Of a DNA stretch of 64,000 bases, positions 8,097-16,504 are shown piece after piece. The DNA is taken from contig NZ_JAGPXX010000031.1 in assembly GCF_018070345.1 (NCBI RefSeq), positions 16,566 through 80,565 of the forward strand, read 5' to 3'. This DNA is from Streptomyces sp. F63. GTDB taxonomy: Bacteria > Actinomycetota > Actinomycetes > Streptomycetales > Streptomycetaceae. The position numbers and the translations under genes are program-made. A model generated the notes under the pieces. That model searched no databases. It saw only the letters and a list, made by a program, of their open reading frames with translations, and was not told where the DNA came from. Each line of letters begins with the position of its first letter. Position 1 is the stretch's first letter.

Positions 8097-9590
8097 ATGT
8101 CCCACTCCGAAGCGCAGGCGCCGCCGGCCGGCCGGCCGGTGGTGTTCCGCGGCGGCACCGTGCTCACCATGGACGACGCCCGCACCGTACTGACCGGCGC
8201 GGACGTCCTGGTCGTGGCCGATCGCGTCGCCGCCGTCGGCCGGGGCCTGGACGTCCCCGAGGGCTGCTGGGAGATCGACGCCCGCGGCGGCATCGTCATG
8301 CCGGGCCTGATCGACACCCACCGGCACATGTGGCAGACCGCCATGCGCGGCTACGGCGCCGACTGGACGCTGACGCAGTACTTCGTGTGGTACTACCTGG
8401 AACACGGCAAGGCCTTCCGCCCGGAGGACGTGTACGCCGGGAACCTGCTCTCCGCCTGGGAAGCCGTCGAGGCGGGAGTCACCACCACGGTCGACTGGTC
8501 CCACGGCCTGCAGACCGTGGACCACGCGGAGGCCGCCGTCGACGCCCTCCGGGCGGTCCCCGGCCGGTTCGTCCTCGCCTACGGCAACATCCAGGCGGCG
8601 CCGTGGGAGTGGACCGCCGACCCCGCCGTCCGCTCCTTCCTCGACCGGAGCCGCACCGGGGCCGGCGACCTCCTCGGCTTCCAGCTCGCCTTCGACGTCA
8701 CGGGCGATCCCGCCTTTCCGGAGCAGGCCGCCTTCGAGACCGCCCGCGAGCTGGGACTGCCGGTCACCACCCACGCGGGGGTCTGGGGTGCCACCGACGA
8801 CGCGGGCATCCGCCTCATGCACGAGAACGGCTTCATGACCCCGGAGACGGTCTACGTCCACGCGGCGACGCTCACCACCGACGCCTACCACCGGATCGCC
8901 GCCACCGGCGGCTCCGTGTCGGTCTCCACCGAATCCGAGCAGAGCGCCGGACAGGGTTACCCGCCCACCTGGCAGGTCCGACGGCACGGCATTCCCGTGT
9001 CGCTGTCGATGGACACCAGCGTCTGGTGGAGCGGCGACCTCTTCACCGCCATGCGCACCACACTCGGCGCCGACCGGTCACGGGAACATCTGGAGGCCCA
9101 TACGCGCGGCGACACGGTGACCCACGTCCACCTGCGGGCCGAGCAGGTCGTCGACTGGGCGACCCGGGGAGGCGCCCGTGCCCTGGGGCGGGACGACCTG
9201 GGGCGGCTGACCCCGGGGGCGAAGGCCGATGTCGTCCTGCTCCGGAACGACGCCTCCCCGGTGTCGTTCCCGCTGCTCAACCCCTATGGGCACGTGGTCT
9301 TCCAGGCGCAGCGCGGCGATGTGCACACCGTGCTGGTCGACGGCCGGGTGGTGAAACACGCGCACCGGCTGGTGGACGCCGATCTGCCGGCCGTGCGGCG
9401 CACCACCGAGGCGACCGTGGAGCACCTGCGCTCGGCACTGGGCGAGGAAGCATGGGCCGCAGGTATGGACCCGGAACTGCCCGACGGCGACGAGGTGCTG
9501 GACAACCCCTACCAGTACACCGCCTACAAGTCGGAGTCGACGCACGGGGCCCGGGGCACCGTCTTCGGCGAGCCGGACTCCGGCGGCTGA
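8097..9590 (+). CDS. amidohydrolase-superfamily protein (TRZ/ATZ-like)
   Basis: 497 residues. The metal-binding barrel signature GLIDTHRHMWQ gives His75 and His77; TTHAGVWG and VHAATL supply further ligands and MDTSVWW the catalytic aspartate, as in cytosine/guanine deaminases and s-triazine hydrolases. The start is the ATG at 8097 because GGAGG at 8087-8091 is ideally spaced for it; a GTG at 8085 would overlap that ribosome site. It is divergent from the CoA-transferase/lig operon and followed by the IclR gene, so it probably hydrolyses or deaminates a precursor feeding the ring-cleavage pathway. The substrate cannot be read from sequence. Confidence 0.85.
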   Translation: MSHSEAQAPPAGRPVVFRGGTVLTMDDARTVLTGADVLVVADRVAAVGRGLDVPEGCWEIDARGGIVMPGLIDTHRHMWQTAMRGYGADWTLTQYFVWYYLEHGKAFRPEDVYAGNLLSAWEAVEAGVTTTVDWSHGLQTVDHAEAAVDALRAVPGRFVLAYGNIQAAPWEWTADPAVRSFLDRSRTGAGDLLGFQLAFDVTGDPAFPEQAAFETARELGLPVTTHAGVWGATDDAGIRLMHENGFMTPETVYVHAATLTTDAYHRIAATGGSVSVSTESEQSAGQGYPPTWQVRRHGIPVSLSMDTSVWWSGDLFTAMRTTLGADRSREHLEAHTRGDTVTHVHLRAEQVVDWATRGGARALGRDDLGRLTPGAKADVVLLRNDASPVSFPLLNPYGHVVFQAQRGDVHTVLVDGRVVKHAHRLVDADLPAVRRTTEATVEHLRSALGEEAWAAGMDPELPDGDEVLDNPYQYTAYKSESTHGARGTVFGEPDSGG

Positions 9591-9707
9591 GGAGCCGGTG
9601 GCCGCTCCCGGGTGGCCGAACCGTCCCGCCGAGGCCGTAGGCTCCCCCGGGACGGGCGGTCGCCGAGCCGGGGCACCGCGGGCCACACGATCACGGGAGG
9701 CACGGAG

Positions 9708-10541
9708 ATGGCTGGACGAGGGGCGGGGCCGGACTTCGTCGAATCCCTGGCCCGCGGGCTGGACGTGCTGGCCGCCTTCGACACCGACCACCGCAGCATG
9801 TCCCTCACCGAGGTGGCCGCCGCGGCCGGGCTCGCCCGGCCCACCGCGCGCCGGCTTCTGCTGACCCTGGAGGAGCTCGGCTTCGTCCGGTCCTCCGGCA
9901 GCGCCTTCCAGCTGACACCCAAGGTGCTCACGCTGGGCATGGCCTATGTGGGGGCCCTCGGCCTCTGGGACATCGCACGGCCGCACATGGAGGCACTGGT
10001 CGCCCGTACCGGGGAGTCCTCCTCCATGGCGCAGCTGGACGGCTCCGACATCGTCTATGTGGCCCGGGTCTCCGTGCCCAAGATCATCGCCCTGCGGGTG
10101 GAGATCGGCACCAGGTTCCCAGCCCCCCGGACTTCCCAGGGCAAAGTCCTGCTCGCCGCTCTCTCCCCCGCCGAGCTGGCGGCGGCGCTGGCGTTGCCCA
10201 GCCGCTCCGGACTGCCCGGGAGCGACCGGGCCACCCCGGAAGAACTGCACCGGGAACTCACCGAGGTGCGCGCCCGCGGCTGGGCCCTGGCCGACGAGGA
10301 ACTGGCCCCGGGCGTCCGCTCGGTGGCCGTCCCCGTGCGGGACGGCACCGGCACCGTCCGGGCCGCCATGAACGTCACCGTGCACGCCGCGGAGACCTCG
10401 ACCGAGACGCTGCTGCGGGAGCATCTTCCGCTGCTGCTGCGCACCGCCGGGGACATCAGTGCCGAGTGGGCGCTGTGGCAGTCGCGCCCGCACCGGGAAC
10501 TGGACCACCGCGCCGAGACGGCCTCAGCCTCGGGCGGCTGA
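9708..10541 (+). CDS. IclR-family regulator, PcaR/PobR-like
   Basis: 277 residues. The N-terminal winged HTH is at about 12-75 (FVESLARGLDVLAAFD, then SLTEVAAAAGLARPTARRLLLTLEELGFV). The effector domain has the IclR pattern PAPRTSQGKVLLAALSP and a C-terminal VAVPVRDGTGTVRAAMNV. This subgroup commonly senses aromatic acids such as protocatechuate, 4-hydroxybenzoate or adipate. ATG 9708 has a GGGAGG ribosome site 9 bp upstream. It lies 117 bp after the amidohydrolase gene on the same strand and is the likely controller of the whole catabolic locus through the twin operators at 7899 and 8051. Confidence 0.88.
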   Translation: MAGRGAGPDFVESLARGLDVLAAFDTDHRSMSLTEVAAAAGLARPTARRLLLTLEELGFVRSSGSAFQLTPKVLTLGMAYVGALGLWDIARPHMEALVARTGESSSMAQLDGSDIVYVARVSVPKIIALRVEIGTRFPAPRTSQGKVLLAALSPAELAAALALPSRSGLPGSDRATPEELHRELTEVRARGWALADEELAPGVRSVAVPVRDGTGTVRAAMNVTVHAAETSTETLLREHLPLLLRTAGDISAEWALWQSRPHRELDHRAETASASGG

Positions 10542-10594
10542 GACCGCATACCGGAAACGCGGGGGGCCCGGGCGTACGGGCCGGGTCCGGGGAC

Positions 10595-10629
10595 GCCGAA
10601 GGCCCCGCTGGGTCAGCGGGGCCTTCGGC
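10595..10629. terminator. strong hairpin shared by IclR gene and ssrA
   Basis: GCCGAAGGCCCCGCTG (10595-10610) pairs perfectly over 16 bp with CAGCGGGGCCTTCGGC (10614-10629), leaving a 3-nt loop. It lies 8 bp past the 3' CCA end of the leftward tmRNA and about 50 bp past the rightward IclR gene, so it can serve both. Confidence 0.8.
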
Positions 10630-10637
10630 GCATGGGA

Positions 10638-11016
10638 TGGTGGAGATGGCGGGAATCGAACCCGCGTCCAACGGTGCGGAAACAGGGCTTCTCCGAGCGC
10701 AGTTCGCTGCGATTTTCTCGGCCCCGGAGATCACGCGAACAAGTCTCCGACGGGCTCAGCCACTGTTTGATTTCCCACCGGCCCCCGTGGCCGGGGCCGG
10801 TGGTTTAGATCCCTAGCTGATGCCAGGTTCCGGGACGGGATCAAGCCCGGGCTGACACTCCGCAGAGTCGCTGTCTGTTAGATCAGGCAGCGAGGGCGAA
10901 GGAATCGCGCTTGGTGTTGGCGATTATTTTTTGCGACATATGGTTTACGAGATCATTGCCGCTTCCTCGGCTCGCTTCCCCTGCCTCGACATCCGCTGTC
11001 GAAACCGATCATCCCC
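10638..11016 (-). ncRNA. ssrA: transfer-messenger RNA (tmRNA)
   Basis: About 379 nt, read leftward. The 5' end GGGGAUGAUCGGUUUCGACAGC is at 11016 and the 3' end CCCGCCAUCUCCACCA, with the T-arm GGTTCGATTCC just before it, finishes at 10638. The two ends pair as the tRNA-like acceptor stem. The tag reading frame (10921 down to 10883) encodes ANTKRDSFALAA followed by TGA, the Streptomyces degradation tag, with GCC as resume codon. It rescues stalled ribosomes with SmpB, whose gene ends 159 bp upstream on the same strand. Confidence 0.97.
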
Positions 11017-11032
11017 ATGTTGATTTGACAAG

Positions 11033-11057
11033 CACACCCGGTGTGGCACACCCGGTG
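11033..11057. promoter_or_regulatory. palindrome with direct repeat upstream of ssrA
   Basis: CACACC-C-GGTGTG (11033-11045) is a perfect 6+1+6 dyad, and GCACACCCGGTG occurs twice (11032-11043 and 11046-11057, period 14). It lies 16-41 bp upstream of the tmRNA 5' end, overlapping where the promoter must be, so it is a candidate regulator site. Confidence 0.4.
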
Positions 11058-11175
11058 GCGCTGTGGTCCATCGTACGTCAACAACCGACGCGGGAGCCAG
11101 ATCATTCCCGCCGGCCCCCCGCCATGTGTGATCCGCACCACCCCCGGCCGTCGCGGCCGCGCGGACCGCCTGCGG

Positions 11176-11682
11176 CTAGGCCCGCTGGCGCCGCCGCACC
11201 GCCGAGATCGCCCGTTCCGTCTCGCGCCGGTCCTGCTTCTCCCGCAGCGTCTGCCGCTTGTCGTACTCCTTCTTGCCCTTGGCCAGCGCGATCTCGACCT
11301 TGGCCCGGCCCTCCTTGAAGTACAGCTGCAGCGGGACGATGGTGTGCCCGCTCTCCTGCGACTTGCGCTCCAGCTTGTCGATCTCCTCCCGGTGGAGCAG
11401 CAGCTTCCGCTTCCGCCGGGCCGCATGGTTGGTCCAGGTGCCCTGGGCGTACTCGGGGATGTGCACGTTGTGCAGCCAGGCCTCGCCGCCGTCCAGCTGG
11501 ACGAAGCCGTCCACCAGGGAGGCCCTGCCCTGCCGCAGGGATTTGACCTCGGTGCCGGTCAGCACCAGACCGCACTCGTAGGTGTCCAGGATGGTGTAGT
11601 CGTGCCGCGCCTTCTTGTTCTGCGCGATCAGTTTGCGGCCCGACTCCCTGGCCTTCTCTTTAGCCTTGTTGGTTTTTGCCAT
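11176..11682 (-). CDS. smpB: SsrA-binding protein SmpB
   Basis: 168 residues. Typical SmpB features are KLIAQNKKARHDYTILDTYECGLVLTGTEVKSLRQG, a VQLDGGEAWLHNVHI strand and a basic C-terminal tail (KKEYDKRQTLREKQDRRETER) that enters the ribosome decoding centre. SmpB binds tmRNA and delivers it with EF-Tu to stalled ribosomes. The gene follows the S41 protease gene by 18 bp and precedes ssrA, so the protein and its RNA partner lie side by side. Confidence 0.97.
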   Translation of the reverse strand: MAKTNKAKEKARESGRKLIAQNKKARHDYTILDTYECGLVLTGTEVKSLRQGRASLVDGFVQLDGGEAWLHNVHIPEYAQGTWTNHAARRKRKLLLHREEIDKLERKSQESGHTIVPLQLYFKEGRAKVEIALAKGKKEYDKRQTLREKQDRRETERAISAVRRRQRA

Positions 11683-11700
11683 AGCGCGGCCATTCTCGCA

Positions 11701-12909
11701 CTACGAACCACCCGCGAGGCCAGTCAATACCGTCCTGGCCCGCCCCTCCACGCCCTCCCGGGCCACCAGGTCCGGGGTGATTCCCTCGCCGTCCACAGTC
11801 CGCCCGGAGGGAGTGCGGTAGTGACCGACGGTGAGCTCGGCGACCGAACCGTCCGGCAGTTCCTCGGGCATCTGGACGGAACCCTTGCCGAAGGTCTCCG
11901 TACCGACGACGACCGCCCGGCCCCGGTCCTGCAGCGCGCCGGCCAGCAACTCGGCGGAGCTCATGGTGCCGCCGTCCACCAGGACGACCAGCGGCAGCCC
12001 CTCGGCGGCGCCGCCCTCCTCCGCGTGCAGGGCCCGCTGCTCGCCGTGCACGTCGTAGGTGGCGACCAGGCCGCCGTCGAGGAAGGCGGAGGCCGCGGTC
12101 ACCGCCTCGGCGACCAGACCGCCGGGGTTGCCCCGCAGGTCGAGCAGCACACCGGCGCCGTCCCGGGCCTTCCGCACCGCGCGGACGACCTCCTCGCCGG
12201 ACCCCTTGGTGAACGAGCCGACCTCGATCAGGGTCGTACCGTCCGCCGCGGTCCGCGAGGTGACGCTCTCGGTGGCCAGCCTGCGCCGGACCAGGGTCTC
12301 CCGCCAGCGGCGGTCGCCGCGCTGCAGGTCCAGCTCGACGGTGCTGCCCGCCTCGGCGCCCCGGTCGTCGCCGCGGAGCAGGGAGACGACCTCGGTGACG
12401 GGCTGCCCGCCGGTCTTCTCACCGTCGACGGCGCGGAGCCGGTCCCCGGGTCTGATGCCGGCACGGTCGGCGGGGCTGCCGGGCAGGGCCCGCGCCACCT
12501 CGATCCGTCCGCCGGCATCGTGCCGGACCCAGATGCCGACCCCGACGTACCAGCCGTCGAGGCTCTGCCGCAGCCCCTCGTACTCCCCGGCGCTGTAGAC
12601 GGCGGACCAGCGGTCGCCGCTGCGGCTGACGACTTCCTCGGCGGCATCGGTCCCGGACTCGCCCGCGGCCATGGCGGCGGCCGCCGCCTCGGCGAGGGCG
12701 GTCTCGCCGGATCCGTCACCGGCCGTGTCCGCCACCGCATCCGTCCGCGCCGAGGGCCGCTCCCGGGGGCCCTCGTCGAGCCAGCCGCCGGAGACGCCGC
12801 CGGTGACGAGGACACTGCCGAGGACCAATGTCAGGGCCACCCCGCGGCGAAGGCGGCGGGGTGGGACGAACATCGACGAGCCCGACATGCCGGTGAGTCT
12901 AAGCGACAC
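11701..12909 (-). CDS. S41-family C-terminal processing peptidase (CtpA-like)
   Basis: 402 residues. An N-terminal Arg-rich stretch and a single hydrophobic segment (GVALTLVLGSVLVTGGVSGGW) anchor or export the protein. A PDZ domain (VARALPGSPADRAGIRPGDRLRAVDGE) is at about 135-165, followed by the S41 protease domain with DLRGNPGGL, GGTMSSAELLAGAL (nucleophilic serine) and TFGKGSVQ (catalytic lysine). Such proteases trim envelope proteins at hydrophobic C-termini. It sits between ftsX (46-bp gap) and smpB (18-bp gap), probably in one operon. Alternative in-frame starts exist at residues 8 and 13. Confidence 0.88.
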   Translation of the reverse strand: MSLRLTGMSGSSMFVPPRRLRRGVALTLVLGSVLVTGGVSGGWLDEGPRERPSARTDAVADTAGDGSGETALAEAAAAAMAAGESGTDAAEEVVSRSGDRWSAVYSAGEYEGLRQSLDGWYVGVGIWVRHDAGGRIEVARALPGSPADRAGIRPGDRLRAVDGEKTGGQPVTEVVSLLRGDDRGAEAGSTVELDLQRGDRRWRETLVRRRLATESVTSRTAADGTTLIEVGSFTKGSGEEVVRAVRKARDGAGVLLDLRGNPGGLVAEAVTAASAFLDGGLVATYDVHGEQRALHAEEGGAAEGLPLVVLVDGGTMSSAELLAGALQDRGRAVVVGTETFGKGSVQMPEELPDGSVAELTVGHYRTPSGRTVDGEGITPDLVAREGVEGRARTVLTGLAGGS

Positions 12910-12955
12910 CGAAGCGCCGTACGGGGAGTTGGCCGTACGGCGCCTTGGACGAACA

Positions 12956-13867
12956 TCACACCTTGAGGTACTTGCGCAGAGCGAAGAAAGCAGCGATCGC
13001 GGGCATGAGGAGACCGATCGCCAGCACCAAGGGCAGTTTGGCGAGGACCACGTCCCAGCCGATGAAGTTGATGAGGTCGATCCGCTCCGCCAGCCAGTTG
13101 TTGACGAGGAAGAACTTCCCGAACACCAGCAGGACGCAGGCGAAGACGGCGCCGATGAGGCCGGCGATGGCGGCCTCCATGATGAACGGCATCTGGATGT
13201 AGAAGCTCGACGCCCCGACCAGCCGCATGATGCCGGTCTCCCGACGGCGGCTGAACGCCGAGACCCGCACCGTGTTGACGATCAGCATCAGGGCCACGAT
13301 CAGCATCAGGGCCATCACGACGAGTGCCGCGATGTTCATGCCGTTCAGCAGATTGAAGAGGTTGTCGAGCACATCCCGTTGGTCCTCGACCGCCTGCACA
13401 CCGGGGCGGGCCGAGAAGGCGCTCTTGATGACCTGGTACTTCTCCGGGTCCTTCAGCTTGACCCGGTACGACTCCTGCATCTGGTCCGGGGTGAGCGAGG
13501 AGGCCAGCGGGGAGTCGCCGAACTGCTCCTTGTAGTGCTTGTACGCCTCGTCGCTCGACTCGTGGTGGACGGTGTCGACGACCGGCATCCTCTGCAGCTC
13601 GGCCTCGATCTCCTTCTTCTGGTCCGCCGTGACCGCGCCCTTGGCGCAGTTGGGGTCGCTCTCCGCGTCGTTCTTGTTGCAGAGGAAGATCGAGACGTTG
13701 ACCTTGTCGTACCAGTAGCCCTTCATGGTGTCGACCTGGTCGCGCATCAGCAGGGAGGCGCCGAACAGGCCGAGCGAGAGGGCGACGGAGACGATGACGG
13801 CGAAGGTCATCGTGAGATTGCGGCGGAGACCGACGCTGATCTCCGACAGGACGAACTGGGCGCGCAT
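12956..13867 (-). CDS. ftsX: cell-division ABC permease FtsX
   Basis: 303 residues with four membrane segments: one near 20-40 (MTFAVIVSVALSLGLFGASLL), then a large extracytoplasmic domain (about 45-170), then three at the C-terminal half with ETGIMRLVGASSFYIQMPFIMEA between them. The outside domain has two cysteines (FLCNKNDAESDPNC) likely to form a disulphide. FtsX with FtsE transmits a cytoplasmic ATPase signal to peptidoglycan hydrolases at division. It lies 42 bp after ftsE. Confidence 0.95.
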   Translation of the reverse strand: MRAQFVLSEISVGLRRNLTMTFAVIVSVALSLGLFGASLLMRDQVDTMKGYWYDKVNVSIFLCNKNDAESDPNCAKGAVTADQKKEIEAELQRMPVVDTVHHESSDEAYKHYKEQFGDSPLASSLTPDQMQESYRVKLKDPEKYQVIKSAFSARPGVQAVEDQRDVLDNLFNLLNGMNIAALVVMALMLIVALMLIVNTVRVSAFSRRRETGIMRLVGASSFYIQMPFIMEAAIAGLIGAVFACVLLVFGKFFLVNNWLAERIDLINFIGWDVVLAKLPLVLAIGLLMPAIAAFFALRKYLKV

Positions 13868-13909
13868 GATGTCCTTTCAGGGTGTGGCCCGCGGCTACGG
13901 TGTGGTCAC

Positions 13910-14599
13910 TCAGTGCGCGTAGCCGTAGACACCGCGCGACTGGTCGCGCACCAGCCGGCCCTTCTCCAGCTCGATGACGCGCTTGCGCATCTGGTCGACG
14001 ATCTGCTGGTCGTGGGTCGCCATCACCACGGTCGTACCGGTCCGGTTGATCCGGTCCAGCAGCTTCATGATGCCGACCGAGGTCTGCGGGTCCAGGTTGC
14101 CCGTCGGCTCGTCCGCGATCAGCAGCATCGGGCGGTTGACGAACGCCCGGGCGATCGCCACCCGCTGCTGCTCACCGCCGGACAGCTCCCCCGGCATCCG
14201 GTCGTCCTTGCCGCCCAGCCCGACCAGGTCGAGCACCTCGGGGACCGTCTTGCGGATCTGCGCCCGCGGCTTGCCGATCACTTCGAGGGCGAAGGCGACG
14301 TTCTCCCCGACCGTCTTGTTGGGAAGCAGCCGGAAGTCCTGGAAGACGGTGCCCAGCTGGCGCCGCATCTGCGGGACCTTCCAGTTGGAGAGCCGCGCCA
14401 GGTCCTTGCCCAGGACGTGCACCGACCCGCTGCTCGCCCGCTCCTCGCGGAGCAGCAGCCGCAGGAAGGTGGACTTGCCCGAGCCTGAGGAGCCCACGAG
14501 GAAGACGAACTCGCCCTTCTCGACCTCCAGCGAGACATCCCGCAGCGCGGGCCTCGTCTGCTTGGGGTAGGACTTGGATACGTTGTCGAATCGGATCAC
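13910..14599 (-). CDS. ftsE: cell-division ATP-binding protein FtsE
   Basis: 229 residues, the usual size. It starts at GTG 14599 (IRFDNVSKSYPKQTRPALRDVSLEV); longer in-frame upstream sequence is non-family. ABC motifs are complete: Walker A GSSGSGKST, signature LSGGEQQRVAIARA, Walker B LLIADEPTG and the H-loop MATHD. It pairs with FtsX as the first gene of the ftsE-ftsX-S41-smpB group. The family drives conformational change in FtsX to activate wall hydrolases. Confidence 0.95.
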   Translation of the reverse strand: MIRFDNVSKSYPKQTRPALRDVSLEVEKGEFVFLVGSSGSGKSTFLRLLLREERASSGSVHVLGKDLARLSNWKVPQMRRQLGTVFQDFRLLPNKTVGENVAFALEVIGKPRAQIRKTVPEVLDLVGLGGKDDRMPGELSGGEQQRVAIARAFVNRPMLLIADEPTGNLDPQTSVGIMKLLDRINRTGTTVVMATHDQQIVDQMRKRVIELEKGRLVRDQSRGVYGYAH

Positions 14600-14931
14600 G
14601 GGTGCACCACGGTCGACCTTGTAGAGAGGGGACGCGGGACGCCGTACAGCCCAGCTGTGGCGCCCGCCGGTGAGCGTGACCATACGCGAACCCGGCGGAG
14701 TCGTGCAGTCGTCGCCCTCGTATGAGCGCTGATTCACGGCACCTTCGGGAATAAACCAGGCCATAGCGGCCGTGCCGCGCCCCGGGCGCCCTGCTGATCC
14801 GCTCCGGGTCTCCTCCCGGTGCGCCGGATCGCCGGGAAGCTGGCACAGTGGTATGGGAAACGGAACCGCTCCCCCGGATGGGGAACGGACGCACTCCCCC
14901 GGGCGTTGGCCCCAGGTGAGGAGGAGATCGC
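14600..14931. other. divergent intergenic region, ftsE versus small membrane protein
   Basis: 332 bp containing control sequence for both directions. On the minus strand GTATGGT near 14680 resembles a -10 for ftsE. On the plus strand GAGGAGGAG at 14919-14927 is the ribosome site of the 63-residue protein. No further gene or RNA is recognised. Confidence 0.4.
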
Positions 14932-15123
14932 ATGACATGCGACCGACTGGTGTGCGCCAATTGCGCGGGCCCGGTGTGCGAGGGGCGCTGCGCCGTCTGC
15001 CGCGCCAGCAGAGAGCGGCTCCAGCACCAGAACGGCCCTCTGGCGAGCCTCTCCCCGGCCGCACTGATCGCGCTGGTGGCCACACTCGTCGCCGTGGCCC
15101 TGCTGGCGCACCAGACCGCGTAG
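14932..15123 (+). CDS. small Cys-rich membrane protein, function unknown
   Basis: 63 residues. Six cysteines crowd the first 23 residues (C3, C8, C11, C16, C20, C23) as two CxxC pairs plus two singles, a possible zinc-ribbon or redox knuckle. A Ser/Gln linker follows, then one transmembrane helix (about 43-60, AALIALVATLVAVALL). The strong GAGGAGGAG ribosome site 5 bp upstream supports real translation. It is divergent from ftsE. With the helix at the C-terminus it is probably a tail-anchored protein with its Cys domain in the cytoplasm. I do not recognise a named family. Confidence 0.65.
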   Translation: MTCDRLVCANCAGPVCEGRCAVCRASRERLQHQNGPLASLSPAALIALVATLVAVALLAHQTA

Positions 15124-15312
15124 ACGGCGGCGCATCACACGCCGCTCCGGCTGTCGACCCGGGCGGCCTTCCGCGGCCCGCCGCGCGGCCCTGAACGCCT
15201 CGGGCACGGACGACCACGAGGGCCCCCGAACGCGACTGCGGTCCGGGCCCCCCGACTGTGCTCACACGCCCTGTGGCGGGCGTGTGCCGTACTCGGCGAC
15301 CGGGCGGACCGG

Positions 15313-16263
15313 TCAGGCAGCGGCGCCACCGCGGCCGGCCACGATCTGCGGCAGGAAGCGGAAGCCGATGCCACCGGCGATCATCGTCGCCGCACCGATC
15401 AGCAGGAACGCGGTCTCGGAGGCGCCGGTCTCGGCCAGCTCCTCCTTGGCCTCACTCTGCTCGACCGGCTGCGCACCGATGTTGTTGGTGTCGGTGCCCG
15501 CGTCGATACCGGTGTCGATGTTGCCGCCGGTGTCGGGGCCGGGGTTGTTGCCGCCACCGGTGCCACCGGTGTCGCCGGAACCGCCCGTGTCACCGGAACC
15601 GCCGGTGTCACCGCCGCCGGTGCCGCCACCGTTGCCGGAACCGCCGTTGTCACCGGAACCGCCGTTGTCACCGGAACCGCCGGTGTCACCGCCGCCGGTG
15701 CCCCCACCGTTGCCGGAACCGCCGTTGTCACCGGAACCGCCGTTGTCACCGCCGCCGTCACCGCCGCCGATACCACCACCGATACCGCCGCCGATGCCAC
15801 CACCGTCGGCACCGCCGTCACCACCGCCGATAGCACCACCGTCGGCACCACCGTCGGCACCGCCGTCACCACCGCCGATACCGCCGCCGATGCCACCACC
15901 GTCGGCACCACCGTCGGCACCGCCGTCACCACCGCCGATAGCACCACCGTCGGCACCACCATCGGCACCGCCGTCACCACCGCCGATAGCACCACCGTCG
16001 GCACCGCCGTCCGTGCCACCGTTGCCGGCGCCGCCGTCCTCCTCGCCACACTCTGAGGGGAGGACGTCGCAGGGGTCGGGCTCGTCGGCCTGGATGCCGA
16101 CCTCGATGTTCCCCTCCTCCACGGAGGCCTTGGTGCTGAGCCCGCCGATCTCGACGTCGACGCCGACGGCCTGTGCGGCGCCCGCGGCGGTCAGGGAGGC
16201 TCCGGCAGCGATCACCGCGCCGGCGGTTATGCGCGCAACGCGCAACCGCGTCTTCTTCGTCAT
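15313..16263 (-). CDS. Gly-rich repeat surface protein with LAETG sortase signal
   Basis: 316 residues. A signal peptide ends at AQA (30-32). A short domain of about 45 residues holds two cysteines (C65, C72). From about 78 to 245 the chain is low-complexity repeat: first units of ADGGADGGAIGGGDGG type, then GSGDNGGSG/NGGGTGGGDTGG type. The C-terminus has LAETG at 276-280, a hydrophobic helix (AFLLIGAATMIAGGIGF) and a short basic tail, the class-E sortase sorting signal. It should be covalently fixed to peptidoglycan with the Gly repeat as a flexible stalk. The function of the small head domain is unknown. Confidence 0.8.
   Translation of the reverse strand: MTKKTRLRVARITAGAVIAAGASLTAAGAAQAVGVDVEIGGLSTKASVEEGNIEVGIQADEPDPCDVLPSECGEEDGGAGNGGTDGGADGGAIGGGDGGADGGADGGAIGGGDGGADGGADGGGIGGGIGGGDGGADGGADGGAIGGGDGGADGGGIGGGIGGGIGGGDGGGDNGGSGDNGGSGNGGGTGGGDTGGSGDNGGSGDNGGSGNGGGTGGGDTGGSGDTGGSGDTGGTGGGNNPGPDTGGNIDTGIDAGTDTNNIGAQPVEQSEAKEELAETGASETAFLLIGAATMIAGGIGFRFLPQIVAGRGGAAA
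15540..16032. repeat. in-frame tandem repeats encoding the Gly-rich stalk
   Basis: Imperfect tandem units. About 48-bp units coding DGGADGGADGGAIGGG lie nearest the protein N-terminus (about 15750-16030); shorter units coding GSGDNGG and GGGTGGGDT lie nearer the C-terminus (15540-15750). All unit lengths are multiples of three, so copy number can vary without frameshift. Confidence 0.75.
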
Positions 16264-16504
16264 CTAGCTGCTACCCCCAGTAGCTGATCTCGTCAGTGGA
16301 GCAGCCATGCATGGGCTGTTGGTCGTAGTGGGTAGGAGCGACGCGGGACTCTCGTTCCGCCCGCCCCCCCTTAGCGCCCGCGCCCAGACATGGGCATGCC
16401 GAGCGTCACCCTTCCCAAGATTCACAGCAGCGTCAAGCGCGTTGGGCGCGCTATGTCCGTTGCGTGACCACTTGGACCGCGGGCACGCACAGGACTGTGA
16501 CGAA

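Noticed and set aside
15540..16032. Regular repeats that could suggest a CRISPR array or minisatellite
   Set aside because: The repeats keep the reading frame of the surface protein, vary like coding repeats and have no spacers.
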